Assembly: GCF_027531815.1 (NCBI RefSeq)
Contig: NZ_JAPZSK010000014.1
Location: forward strand, 62,001-126,000
DNA length: 64,000 nucleotides
Direction of reading: 5' to 3'
DNA from: Gemmatimonas sp.
Lineage (GTDB): Bacteria > Gemmatimonadota > Gemmatimonadetes > Gemmatimonadales > Gemmatimonadaceae
Below the pieces are notes generated by a model. The model did no database searches. It saw nothing but the letters and a program-made list of their open reading frames with translations, and was not told the DNA's origin. Both the position numbers and the translations under genes were made by a program. Below are positions 1 through 8,266 of this stretch, piece by piece (the stretch's first letter is position 1; every line of letters starts with the position of its first letter).

Positions 1-361
1 CCACGACATAGCCCTTCCGCACGATCACGCCGGCGGCCGCGCCGCGCGGCGGCAGCGGCCCGATCGCGTCACCCAGCGGCTCGCGCCCGAACGACTGCAG
101 ATGATTGAGTTCGAGATCACGTGGCGTGCGGCTCTCCTTGCTCATCGCAAACGCCACCGCATCGGCCAGCTTCACCGAGTCCATCCCCACCGCCATCGGC
201 GCCCGCCGCTCCCACGAGCCGGCCGGCGGTACGTAGGGCGCGGCCGCCCCACGCGCCTTCTGCGCCTGTGCCACGGGAGCGACGAGCAGCAGCGCAACCG
301 CCGCGATACCCGCACCTGCGCGCCTCCCTCCCCACCGTGCCTCCTCTGCGCAGCAGCTCAT
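1..361 (-). CDS. Serine hydrolase, class C beta-lactamase-like (N-terminal part, cut by window edge)
   Basis: Only the first ~120 residues are in the window; the frame runs off the left edge. The N-terminus (MSCCAEEARWGGRR then a hydrophobic run AGAGIAAVALLLVAPVAQAQ) looks like a secretion signal cut after AQA. The mature part includes RDLELNHLQSFGREPLGD and RGAAAGVIVRKGYVV. That resembles the start of class C beta-lactamase/penicillin-binding-like serine hydrolases, where an R-G-x-x-x-G-x-I-V-R-x-G strand precedes the catalytic SxxK. The catalytic motifs would lie outside the window, so the family call is an inference. The ATG (361-359) overlaps the TGA of the upstream Asp-box gene as ATGA, which fixes the start and implies translational coupling. 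Confidence 0.6.
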   Translation of the reverse strand, partial: MSCCAEEARWGGRRAGAGIAAVALLLVAPVAQAQKARGAAAPYVPPAGSWERRAPMAVGMDSVKLADAVAFAMSKESRTPRDLELNHLQSFGREPLGDAIGPLPPRGAAAGVIVRKGYVV

Positions 362-3300
362 GCGATCGGCCCCTTGCCCTTCACCTTGCTGATCACGCCG
401 GGCACGTTGTTGGCCTTGAGCAGCGCGTTGAAGGCGGGCACATCGACGGTTTCGATCGCCTCGACTTCGGCGCGAATGCCGGCCCACACCTTCTCCAGCT
501 CGGCCAGCCGCTCCTTCACCGGCTGCGTGAGGCGCGTGTTCCCCTCCACCTGCCCCAACAGGAAGCCGTACTGCCCATTGATGCCGTTGGCGTAGTTGAT
601 GATGTCCTGGCCGTTGGCCGCCTTGGTGGTGAGGCGCGGATCCATCTTGTCCAGCTTCCCCGTAAGCGCGCGCCCCGCCTTGCCGATGGTGTCGGCGGCC
701 GTCGTTTCGCGCGCGCGCGTCACGTAACCCTGCACCTGCGTCTTCACATCGCGCAGCCGCAGCACCGACTCGTGAATCTCGTTGATGCGCGTCGCGAGCA
801 GGTTGGCCACGCTGTCCCGCTCGGCGATCACCGCCGTTGGGGCGTCAATGCGGGGGTCCTGCTTCACGGTGAGCGGCTGTGACAGCACCGTCGAGCCCAC
901 CGTGAGGCGCACGGTGTAGTTCCCCGGCGAGACGCGCGCGCCGCCATCACCCGGCGCACCGAACAGCATGACGTTCCCGATGCGGGCCGGCATCGCGCGC
1001 CGCAGGTTCCACGTAAGCGTATTGAGGCCCGGCTTCACCGCCAGACGGCTCGTCGAGTCGCGCGTGGCGAAGCTGCGCACCACCATCCCCCTGGCATCGA
1101 GGAACTCGAGCGTGACGGCCGTGGCGCTGTCGGGCGCCGAGGCCAGACGGAAATGCACCGTGGCGCCATTGGGCGGATTCTTGCCGGCGTTGGCCGGGAT
1201 ACCGAAGCCCCCGCCGCCGGCAAAGAGCACCGCCTCGCGCGGCGCGTACAGATGCGCCTTGGCCTGTTCGAGGCTGTCGGCATGCTGCCGAAGGACCGAC
1301 AGGTCGTCGAGAATCCAGAAGGCGCGTCCCTCGGTGGCGGCAATGAGATCGCCGTGCTTGACCTGCAGGTCGGTCACCGGCACCACGGGGAAGTTGCTGC
1401 GCAGCGGCAGCCACTGGGCGCCGGCGTTGTACGAGAGGTACACCCCCGTTTCGGTGCCCGCGTAGAGCAGCCCCTTGCGCACCGGGTCCTCGCGCACGAC
1501 ACGCACCGGCTCCCCGTCACGCAGTCCGTTCACGATGCGCGTGAAGGTGGCGCCGTAATCACGCGACACGAAGATGTGCGGCGTCGGGTCGCCCAGGCGA
1601 TCCTTGCGGAACGACACATACAGCGTGCCCGCGTCGTGCGGCGAGATGGCGATTTCGTTCACGAGGCCGTCGCCCCATGCGGCGGGGGTGATGTTCGTCC
1701 ACGTCTTGCCGCCATCGCGCGTACGCTGAATGAGTCCGTCGTCGGTGCCCACGTACATCGTGCCCACGTCGTGCGGCGACTCCTCGATCACCACGATGGT
1801 GCCGTACACCTCGCCACCAGCCCCCTCGTTGGTGATGGGGCCACCGCCCCATCCCTGACGGCTCTTGTCGTTCCGCGTGAGATCGCCCGAGATGGGCGTC
1901 CAGCTCTGGCCGCGATCGGTGGTCCGGAACAGCACGTTGCCACCATGATACACGACCTTGTCGTCGTGCTGGCTCACCTCGATGGGCGCGGTCCAGTTGA
2001 AACGGTACTTGGTCTTGTCCGTGGGCTCGGTGAGGTTCATCTCCGGCCACGGCATGATGGTGCGCAGCAACCCCGTCTGCGCATCCTGCTCGTCGATCAG
2101 TCCCTGATAGCAGCCGCCGTACACGTAGCGCGGATTCTTCGCGCTCACGCCCATGTTCGCGCTCTCGCAGCCCGGCCCCTCGGTCCAGTCCCGAATGCCG
2201 ATGGCCCCGCCGTCGCTGCGCGACGTGATGATCACGCTTGTGTTGTCCTGCTGCCCACCGTACAGCTTGTACGGGAAGCCATCATCCACCGCCACGTGAT
2301 AGAACTGCGAGGTGGGCTGGTTGTCCTGCGTGCTCCAGCTCTTACCGCCGTTGAGCGAGATGGAGGCACCGCCGTCGTTGGCGTTGATCACGTAGCGCGC
2401 ATCGCGCGGGTTCACCCAGATGCCGTGATTGTCACCGTGCGTGGCCGGGACCACGGCAAAGGTGCGCCCGCCGTCGGTGCTGCGCAGCAGCGGCGCATTG
2501 CTCACCCACACGGCGTCGGCGTTCTGCGGATCGGCGGTGATGTGCATGTAGTACCACGACCGCGTTTGGATGAGCCGGTCGCCGTTCACCAGACGCCAGC
2601 TCTTGCCCGCATCATCGCTCCGGTAGAGGCCACCGTTTTCCGCCTCCACGATCGCGTACACGCGGTCGGGATTGGCCGGGGACACCGACACGCCGATCTT
2701 GCCCATCAGCTTCGGCAGCCCGTCGCTGAGGCGGGTCCACGTATCACCGCCATCGGTGCTCTTCCAGAGGCCGCTCCCCGCGCCGCCCGAGCGCACCATC
2801 CACGGTGTGCGCTGATGGTCCCAGAAGGCCGCGTAGAGGATGCGCGGATTGGTGGCATCCATGCTGAGGTCACTCGCGCCGCTCGTGGCGTTGGCACCCT
2901 TGAGCAGCTGCGTCCAGGTGCGCCCGCCGTCGGTGCTGCGGTAAATGCCGCGTTCGGCACTGCCCTGCCAGCGATCGCCCTGCACGGCGACATACACCAC
3001 ATCGGGGTTCCCCGGGTGCACACGCACCGCCGAGATCTGGCGCGAGGCCGCCAGCCCGATCTTCGCCCATGTGCGCCCCTGGTCGGTGCTGCGGTACATG
3101 CCGTCACCGTAGGTGCTCGATTGCCCGCGAATCGCGTGCTCCCCGGTGCCCACGTAGATCACGTTCTCGTCGCTCGGCGCCACGGCGATCGCGCCAATGC
3201 TGCTCGACGTGAAGAAGCCGTCGGAGATGTTGCGCCAGTTGGTGCCGGCATCATCGGTGCGCCACAGGCCACCCCCGGTGTAGCCGGCAAAGTAGGTCAT

Positions 3301-3549
3301 CGGGTTCGACGGCAGCCCGGCCACCGCGACCGACCGCCCACCGCGCCAAGGGCCCACATTGCGCCACGGAAGGGCGGCGAAGGTCGCCGAATCGAACGCC
3401 GAGGGACCGCTGCGGACACTGGCGACCGGACGGGCACCGCGCGGCTGCGCGTCGAGGCGCACGGGAAGCGTGGCGGGGAGCGCGAGGGGAAGCGTCAGCG
3501 CCAGCAAGGCGACACCCGGTCGCTGCGGGAAGGGGGAACGACGAGCCAT
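358..3549 (-). CDS. Secreted Asp-box beta-propeller (sortilin/VPS10-like) protein
   Basis: A 1063-residue exported protein. The N-terminus MARRSPFPQRPGVALLALTLPLALPA is a signal peptide. From about residue 60 there are many Asp-box units of the S-T-D-G-G-x-T-W type, such as YRSTDQGRTW, YRSTDGGRTW, WKSTDGGDTW, LRSTDGGRTF and QRTRDGGKTW, which build two VPS10/sialidase-like beta-propellers to about residue 750. The remainder is a beta-rich region followed by a helical C-terminal segment. Proteins of this type are often annotated as glycosyl hydrolase or sortilin-like, but the Asp-box is structural and no substrate can be named. An AGGAG ribosome site precedes the ATG. The gene is coupled (ATGA) to the downstream serine hydrolase. 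Confidence 0.85.
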   Translation of the reverse strand: MARRSPFPQRPGVALLALTLPLALPATLPVRLDAQPRGARPVASVRSGPSAFDSATFAALPWRNVGPWRGGRSVAVAGLPSNPMTYFAGYTGGGLWRTDDAGTNWRNISDGFFTSSSIGAIAVAPSDENVIYVGTGEHAIRGQSSTYGDGMYRSTDQGRTWAKIGLAASRQISAVRVHPGNPDVVYVAVQGDRWQGSAERGIYRSTDGGRTWTQLLKGANATSGASDLSMDATNPRILYAAFWDHQRTPWMVRSGGAGSGLWKSTDGGDTWTRLSDGLPKLMGKIGVSVSPANPDRVYAIVEAENGGLYRSDDAGKSWRLVNGDRLIQTRSWYYMHITADPQNADAVWVSNAPLLRSTDGGRTFAVVPATHGDNHGIWVNPRDARYVINANDGGASISLNGGKSWSTQDNQPTSQFYHVAVDDGFPYKLYGGQQDNTSVIITSRSDGGAIGIRDWTEGPGCESANMGVSAKNPRYVYGGCYQGLIDEQDAQTGLLRTIMPWPEMNLTEPTDKTKYRFNWTAPIEVSQHDDKVVYHGGNVLFRTTDRGQSWTPISGDLTRNDKSRQGWGGGPITNEGAGGEVYGTIVVIEESPHDVGTMYVGTDDGLIQRTRDGGKTWTNITPAAWGDGLVNEIAISPHDAGTLYVSFRKDRLGDPTPHIFVSRDYGATFTRIVNGLRDGEPVRVVREDPVRKGLLYAGTETGVYLSYNAGAQWLPLRSNFPVVPVTDLQVKHGDLIAATEGRAFWILDDLSVLRQHADSLEQAKAHLYAPREAVLFAGGGGFGIPANAGKNPPNGATVHFRLASAPDSATAVTLEFLDARGMVVRSFATRDSTSRLAVKPGLNTLTWNLRRAMPARIGNVMLFGAPGDGGARVSPGNYTVRLTVGSTVLSQPLTVKQDPRIDAPTAVIAERDSVANLLATRINEIHESVLRLRDVKTQVQGYVTRARETTAADTIGKAGRALTGKLDKMDPRLTTKAANGQDIINYANGINGQYGFLLGQVEGNTRLTQPVKERLAELEKVWAGIRAEVEAIETVDVPAFNALLKANNVPGVISKVKGKGPIA

Positions 3550-3696
3550 CGGGGCGAGCTCCTGAGGTGAGGGGTCGGGCGATGCTCAAAGATAGCGGGA
3601 CTTCAAGCCGCCGTTCCTTGCGGCCGATACCCCTAAGGCGGTCCGGGACGCCCGTCCCGCACGCCGGCATCGGGCTTTGGCGCTTCATCACGGGAC

Positions 3697-5010
3697 ATGC
3701 AGGCAGGCAACGCGGCAGGAATCGGGTCGGAACCGGGCGTCACGCGCGACGCGATGTCTGCGGTCATCGAACGCATCGCGACCCCATCGGCGGCGACGTC
3801 GCGGTCACGGCGCCGGTTCCGGCGAGCCGCCGATGTCACCGCGTTGCGCCTCGGCCGCGCCGTGCTGGCGTACCTCGGCATCATGGTGGGCATCATCACG
3901 CTCGCGCCGTTCCGGTTCGCGAGCGCGCCGGTGCACGGCCTGTCGTTCGTCTGGACCTGGTCGGATCTCGTGCTCAATGTGCTGATGTTTGCCCCCGTGG
4001 GCTTCGTCCATCAGCTCACCCGGCCGCGGGGCGCCGCCCCCGACCTGTCGCGGGTCTTTCTTCTGGGCCTCGCCGCCAGCGGCATCATCGAGGTCGCACA
4101 GCTCTTTTCGCCGCTGCGCTACCCATCGCTCTTCGATCTCGCCACCAACTCCGGCGGTGCTGTGCTGGGAGCCGTGGCGTATTCCCGTCTCTCGGAGCGC
4201 GTCCCCGGACGAGCGGCCGTGCAGCGGCTGGCACTCGAACTGCCACTCATGGGCCTGGTCTATCTCCTCGTCCCCCTCTGCTGGCTCATCGGCTTGGGGA
4301 GCGAGGACGAGAGTCGCCGGGTGCTGGTGCTGGGCCCGGCGCTCATGGCGGGGGTCATTCTTGGCACGGTCCACGCGGCGGTAGTTCACCCCGCGGGCCC
4401 GCGGGGGTGGCTGGTGGGCACCACGCTCGGGTGGTCGTTCGTCGCCCTCGTCCCGGGCGGGCGTGGCGACCTGCCCTTCGTCGCACTGGCGTCGGCCGTG
4501 GTCGTGGCCGCAGCGCTGTGCTGTCACGTCGCCACCCGCCGCATGCGGCAGGGAGCGCCCGACGATGGCAGCCGCCGGTTCGAGGTACCCACGTTGCGGC
4601 GGGTCCTGCCCGTCTACGCCGCCTATCTCGCCCTGTCCGCCCTCTGGCCATTGGGTGACGTAGACAGTCACTGGCGCGGCACGCTGGCGCTCACCCTCAC
4701 CGACGCGACCCTCACGCAGGCCACCGTCTTTCGCGCCCTCGAACAGGTCGCGGCCTTCACCCTCGTGGGGTACATGGCCGCCGAACTCCGCGGGCGCGAC
4801 CGGCGCGCCGAGCGTACGGCCGTGCTGCGCGTCCTGACGTGGAGCGCCGTCGTGTCGGCACTGCTGCAAGGGGCGCGCGGGTTCCAGCCAGCCACGGGTG
4901 CCAGCCTCGTGCTCTTCCTGCTCTGTCAGGTGGCGTCTGTGGCCGGCTGCCACCTGTATACGCTGCAACGTGACCACGTGCGGGCGCTGCTCAAGCGGCA
5001 GCGAACCTAG
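3697..5010 (+). CDS. VanZ-like family multi-pass membrane protein
   Basis: A 437-residue integral membrane protein. Residues ~45-165 hold the VanZ-like domain: a first membrane span, then WSDLVLNVLMFAPVGF, and GIIEVAQLFSPLRYPSLFDL with the downstream N-x-x-G (NSGGAVLGA). The C-terminal half has further hydrophobic segments, so it is longer than simple VanZ proteins (~160 residues). VanZ of enterococci gives low-level teicoplanin resistance by an unknown mechanism; for this long form the role is unknown. A later ATG at 3754 (MSAVIERIATP) is an alternative start, as neither has a clear ribosome site. Its stop lies only 4 bp from the stop of the convergent AKR-RidA gene. Confidence 0.75.
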   Translation: MQAGNAAGIGSEPGVTRDAMSAVIERIATPSAATSRSRRRFRRAADVTALRLGRAVLAYLGIMVGIITLAPFRFASAPVHGLSFVWTWSDLVLNVLMFAPVGFVHQLTRPRGAAPDLSRVFLLGLAASGIIEVAQLFSPLRYPSLFDLATNSGGAVLGAVAYSRLSERVPGRAAVQRLALELPLMGLVYLLVPLCWLIGLGSEDESRRVLVLGPALMAGVILGTVHAAVVHPAGPRGWLVGTTLGWSFVALVPGGRGDLPFVALASAVVVAAALCCHVATRRMRQGAPDDGSRRFEVPTLRRVLPVYAAYLALSALWPLGDVDSHWRGTLALTLTDATLTQATVFRALEQVAAFTLVGYMAAELRGRDRRAERTAVLRVLTWSAVVSALLQGARGFQPATGASLVLFLLCQVASVAGCHLYTLQRDHVRALLKRQRT

Positions 5011-5014
5011 GGCG

Positions 5015-6475
5015 CTACGGCGCCCCCAGGTCTGCCTCCGCCTCGATTTCCACGAGGTACTCGTCGCCGATGAGCGGCGCCTGCACCATGGTGTTGGCCG
5101 GCAGGATGTGGCCGAAGCGTTCGCCGTGCGCGCGAGCCACCGCCTCCCAGTCGCGCTCCACATTGGCCACGAACACGCGCGTGCGCACCACGTCTTCGAG
5201 CGTCCCGCCCAGCGACTGCAGCGCCCCGGCGATCTTGTCGATGCAGAAGTGCGTCTGTGCGGCGGCATCGTTGCCGCCGATGGCGCGGCTGCCGTGCGTG
5301 GCCGTAGTCCCCGAGACATGAATGCGCGACCCCTTGCGCACGGCCCGGCTGTAGCCGGCCATGGGTTCCCACACGGTGCCACTCAGGGCCAGGGTGCTGC
5401 CGTTCACACCGGGCTGCGTGGTGAAGGGCGCCGGAAAGCTGGCCAGATGATGTGACAGGTCGCCACTGGCGGTGAGGTACGGCGGCGTGCGGTACTCGTC
5501 GCCGCAATCCCCCGGAATGGGCCACAACGCGGCCTGTGCCTCCGCCAGCATCGTGCGATCGGCGTCGTCGAGCGCAAACGAGAACAACCGCGCGGTATCG
5601 GCAACATGCTGCGAATGGCTCAAGCGTGCCCCCACGATCACCCCGGCCACGCCCGGCTGCTCGAGCACCCAGCGGCTGGCAACGGTGGCAATCGAGACGC
5701 CGTGCCTGGTGGCCACCTGCTGCGCCGCGCGAAGCACCTGCTGGAAGGGCGCCCAGCCTCCTGCGGCCCGAATGAACCGCCCGTACTTCATCTGCGACCA
5801 CGTCTCCAGCTGTGCCCAGTCCGGTTCCGGCGCATCCACCCAGCGTTCACTGAGAAAGCCGCCGAGCACCGTGCCGTAACACAGCAGCCCCACGCCGTGC
5901 TGCTGGGCGAACGCCGACAGCTTGCCGGTGAATCGCCGGTCGATGAGGCTGCCGCTCACCTGGTTGCTCACCAGGCGAATGCCCGACGCCATGGCCACAC
6001 GCAAGTGCGCCGTGTCGAAGTTGGTTACCCCCACGGCGCGAAGCCGCCCTGCCTCGCGCTCCCCTTCCAGGAGCCACAACGCATCGAGCCACCGCGGATC
6101 GGCGAAGGTCCAGGCGTGGAACTGCAGCAGGTCGATGGTGTCGGTTTGCAGCCGCTGACAGGCCTTGTCCACGGCGGCGCGCACGTCGGCCGCCGTCACG
6201 GGGCCGGGTTCGGGCACCCACTTCGTGAGGCACTGCACCGTGGCGGCGTCGCCCACCACAGCGCGGCGGAAGCGCCCCGCCACGATCTCCGCCGACCCAT
6301 AGTGATCGGCCATGTCGAACGTGGTGAGCCCCGCCTGGTGGTAGGGCGCCATGGCCCGCGCGGCGGCATCGAGATCGAGCGTGCGACCATCACGCTCCAT
6401 GTCGGCGATCTGCCAGAGACCGGTGAGCGCGCGCGAGATGGTGAGGCTGGGGGCCAGGGCAATGCGGTCGATCAT
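5015..6475 (-). CDS. Fusion protein: aldo/keto reductase + RidA-like (YjgF) domain
   Basis: 486 residues. Residues 1-~330 are an aldo/keto reductase barrel: the NAD(P)H reductase tetrad is visible as D54 and Y59 (FDMADHYG), K85 (LTKW) and H120 (LLQFH). Residues ~360-486 are a RidA/YjgF/UK114 domain with SGTTATHG, LGGTLEDVVRTRVFV and VEIEAEA. In E. coli RidA the imine-hydrolysing Arg105 lies in the segment ARSCVEVA; the aligned segment here is ANTMVQAP, so that arginine is replaced by Asn. Start chosen at MIDRIALAPS (6475), because AKR homology begins there and the upstream extension is not protein-like. It follows the amino-acid permease by 40 bp, so both are probably cotranscribed, suggesting amino-acid-derived carbonyl/imine chemistry (inference). 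Confidence 0.85.
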   Translation of the reverse strand: MIDRIALAPSLTISRALTGLWQIADMERDGRTLDLDAAARAMAPYHQAGLTTFDMADHYGSAEIVAGRFRRAVVGDAATVQCLTKWVPEPGPVTAADVRAAVDKACQRLQTDTIDLLQFHAWTFADPRWLDALWLLEGEREAGRLRAVGVTNFDTAHLRVAMASGIRLVSNQVSGSLIDRRFTGKLSAFAQQHGVGLLCYGTVLGGFLSERWVDAPEPDWAQLETWSQMKYGRFIRAAGGWAPFQQVLRAAQQVATRHGVSIATVASRWVLEQPGVAGVIVGARLSHSQHVADTARLFSFALDDADRTMLAEAQAALWPIPGDCGDEYRTPPYLTASGDLSHHLASFPAPFTTQPGVNGSTLALSGTVWEPMAGYSRAVRKGSRIHVSGTTATHGSRAIGGNDAAAQTHFCIDKIAGALQSLGGTLEDVVRTRVFVANVERDWEAVARAHGERFGHILPANTMVQAPLIGDEYLVEIEAEADLGAP

Positions 6476-6515
6476 GAGTGGGCGGAGAAGTGTGACAGAA
6501 GAGAGAACACGGCGT

Positions 6516-8012
6516 TCATTCCGCCGGGAGCACGTACGTGATGGCCCGGAGATCACCACCACGCGCTGCCAGCGCGCGGGTTTCGCGCCAGTACACCAGC
6601 GTCCCGATGGCCATGACGGCCAGCCAGACGAGCGTACTGCGCGCATACCACCCCGGCACATCGGCCGTGAGGTCGCGATAGCTGTGCACCCACAGCAGGG
6701 CACTCAGTGTCACCAGCGCCACGATGGCCACCAGCACCTGTGCCCAGCGCGCCCGCAGCACGCGCACCTCGCCCGCCAGTGCCGGATTGTGCGCCGGCAG
6801 GCGCAGCACCGAGCAGGCCATGATGATGAAGTTCACCAGCATCGCCGTCACCAGAATGTCGACGCCCAGGAAGAAATCACCGGCGAAGTGCCCGCCAAGA
6901 ATGCCCAGCGTCGAGAGAATCGCCGAGACGAACAGGGCCGTGCGTGGCGTACCGTTCGTGGCGTCCACCACGGCCATGGCACGCGGAAACACGCCATCCT
7001 CGGCCCAGGCGAAGCAGAGGCGTGACACGCCAAGCAGCATACCGGGGAGATCCTTGATGAGCGCCAGCGCGGCGCCCGACATCATGAGCACCCCGACCGC
7101 CGGAGACACGAGCGGGGTGAGGAGCCCGGGGGCGGTGACGTCCCCCGTAGCACTCGCCGCCGCCACGTACTGCCAGGGAACGGCGCGATACACGGCACCC
7201 GTGAACGCAAAGTAGAAGATGCCGACCGTACCGATGGCGAGACCAATGGCCAGCGGCAGCGTGCGCGACGGATTGCGGGCCTCGCCGCCAGCCTGCGCGA
7301 TGACGTCGAAGCCGATGAAGCTGGAGAACAGCACGGCGGCCGCGGGCGGCACCACCGTCCAGAAGTCGCCCGACTGACCGGCCAGCATGGCCCCTTCGCC
7401 GCGCGCGGTCACCAGAGCGCGGTATTCGTCGGCCCCGTGGCTGAACCCCGTCACGATGACCAGACCGCTGCACACGAACACCAACCCCACCAAGGGGACC
7501 AGGGTACGGGTCACGGCCCGGACGCCGCGCAGGTTCACGAGCACGAACAGCCACAGGAAGCCCAGGGCCAGCGCGAGGCGCACCCCGCGCTGGTCGAGCG
7601 CCGCCGCGAGCTCCATCCACTGGGCCGCGCGTGCCGTATCGCGGAGAAAGGGGGGGATGACATACGACACCACCCCGATCGCGATGCACAGCCCGAACCA
7701 TTGGGAAAACGACGCCAGAAAGCCCGTGTAGGGGCCGATCGCGCGGCTCGCGTACACGTACGACCCGCCAGCGCGGGGCATCGCGCTGCCGAGCATGGCG
7801 TAACAGAGCGCGGCCAGCACGGCCGGCACCGCAGCCATGAAGTACGCGGGCAGCACATACTCGCCAATCCCCGGCACCGACCGCTGGAGCGCGAAGGGCA
7901 CGATGTTGATCCCTGCCCCGACCATCGACCCGATACCGGCGGCCGCAAGCCCCACGAGCCCCAGATCGCGTCGTAACCGGCCCCCTGACGGTCCACCCTG
8001 CGGGTCACTCAC
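6516..8012 (-). CDS. APC-superfamily amino-acid permease
   Basis: About 498 residues with roughly 12 hydrophobic spans. The first carries the APC signature GLVGLAAAGIGSMVGAGINI, and TM3 has YVYASRAIGPYTGFLASF, typical of cationic/neutral amino-acid permeases. Substrate cannot be read from sequence. Start set at GTG 8012-8010 because a strong GGAGGG ribosome site sits just upstream; an earlier in-frame ATG at 8063 would add 17 low-complexity residues. The gene precedes the AKR-RidA fusion by 40 bp and is divergent from the DUF885 gene. Confidence 0.85.
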   Translation of the reverse strand: MSDPQGGPSGGRLRRDLGLVGLAAAGIGSMVGAGINIVPFALQRSVPGIGEYVLPAYFMAAVPAVLAALCYAMLGSAMPRAGGSYVYASRAIGPYTGFLASFSQWFGLCIAIGVVSYVIPPFLRDTARAAQWMELAAALDQRGVRLALALGFLWLFVLVNLRGVRAVTRTLVPLVGLVFVCSGLVIVTGFSHGADEYRALVTARGEGAMLAGQSGDFWTVVPPAAAVLFSSFIGFDVIAQAGGEARNPSRTLPLAIGLAIGTVGIFYFAFTGAVYRAVPWQYVAAASATGDVTAPGLLTPLVSPAVGVLMMSGAALALIKDLPGMLLGVSRLCFAWAEDGVFPRAMAVVDATNGTPRTALFVSAILSTLGILGGHFAGDFFLGVDILVTAMLVNFIIMACSVLRLPAHNPALAGEVRVLRARWAQVLVAIVALVTLSALLWVHSYRDLTADVPGWYARSTLVWLAVMAIGTLVYWRETRALAARGGDLRAITYVLPAE

Positions 8013-8266
8013 GATCCCTCCGCGGTGACGAGCGGGGGCACTGGCGCAGGGGCGTCTCGTCACTCATCGTTTCCAAACTCCGGATAAACGGGGGGGGGGC
8101 GGTCAGCGCGGTGATGACCACCGGGGCGCGACGTCGGAAAGCTGCAGTGCGGCACATGCCAGCGAAACACCCTGACCCGGAGATCCGCCGCCCGCGACCG
8201 CTGGACCGGCGCACCGGTGACGGGAGGCAACTGGCGCCGCGGCGCATTGCTCCGCAGCTTCGTCAC
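8013..8266. promoter_or_regulatory. Divergent intergenic region with a G-tract
   Basis: 254 bp separate the permease (minus) and the DUF885 gene (plus), so promoters for both must lie here. The visible oddity is an uninterrupted run of about ten G at 8090-8099. No convincing -35/-10 pair stands out. Confidence 0.35.

Noticed and set aside
1153-3570. 805-codon open frame on the plus strand opposite the Asp-box gene
   Set aside because: His/Arg/Ala-rich low-information sequence with no motifs; it mirrors the real gene, whose Asp-box repeats are unmistakable. A typical GC-rich antisense shadow.
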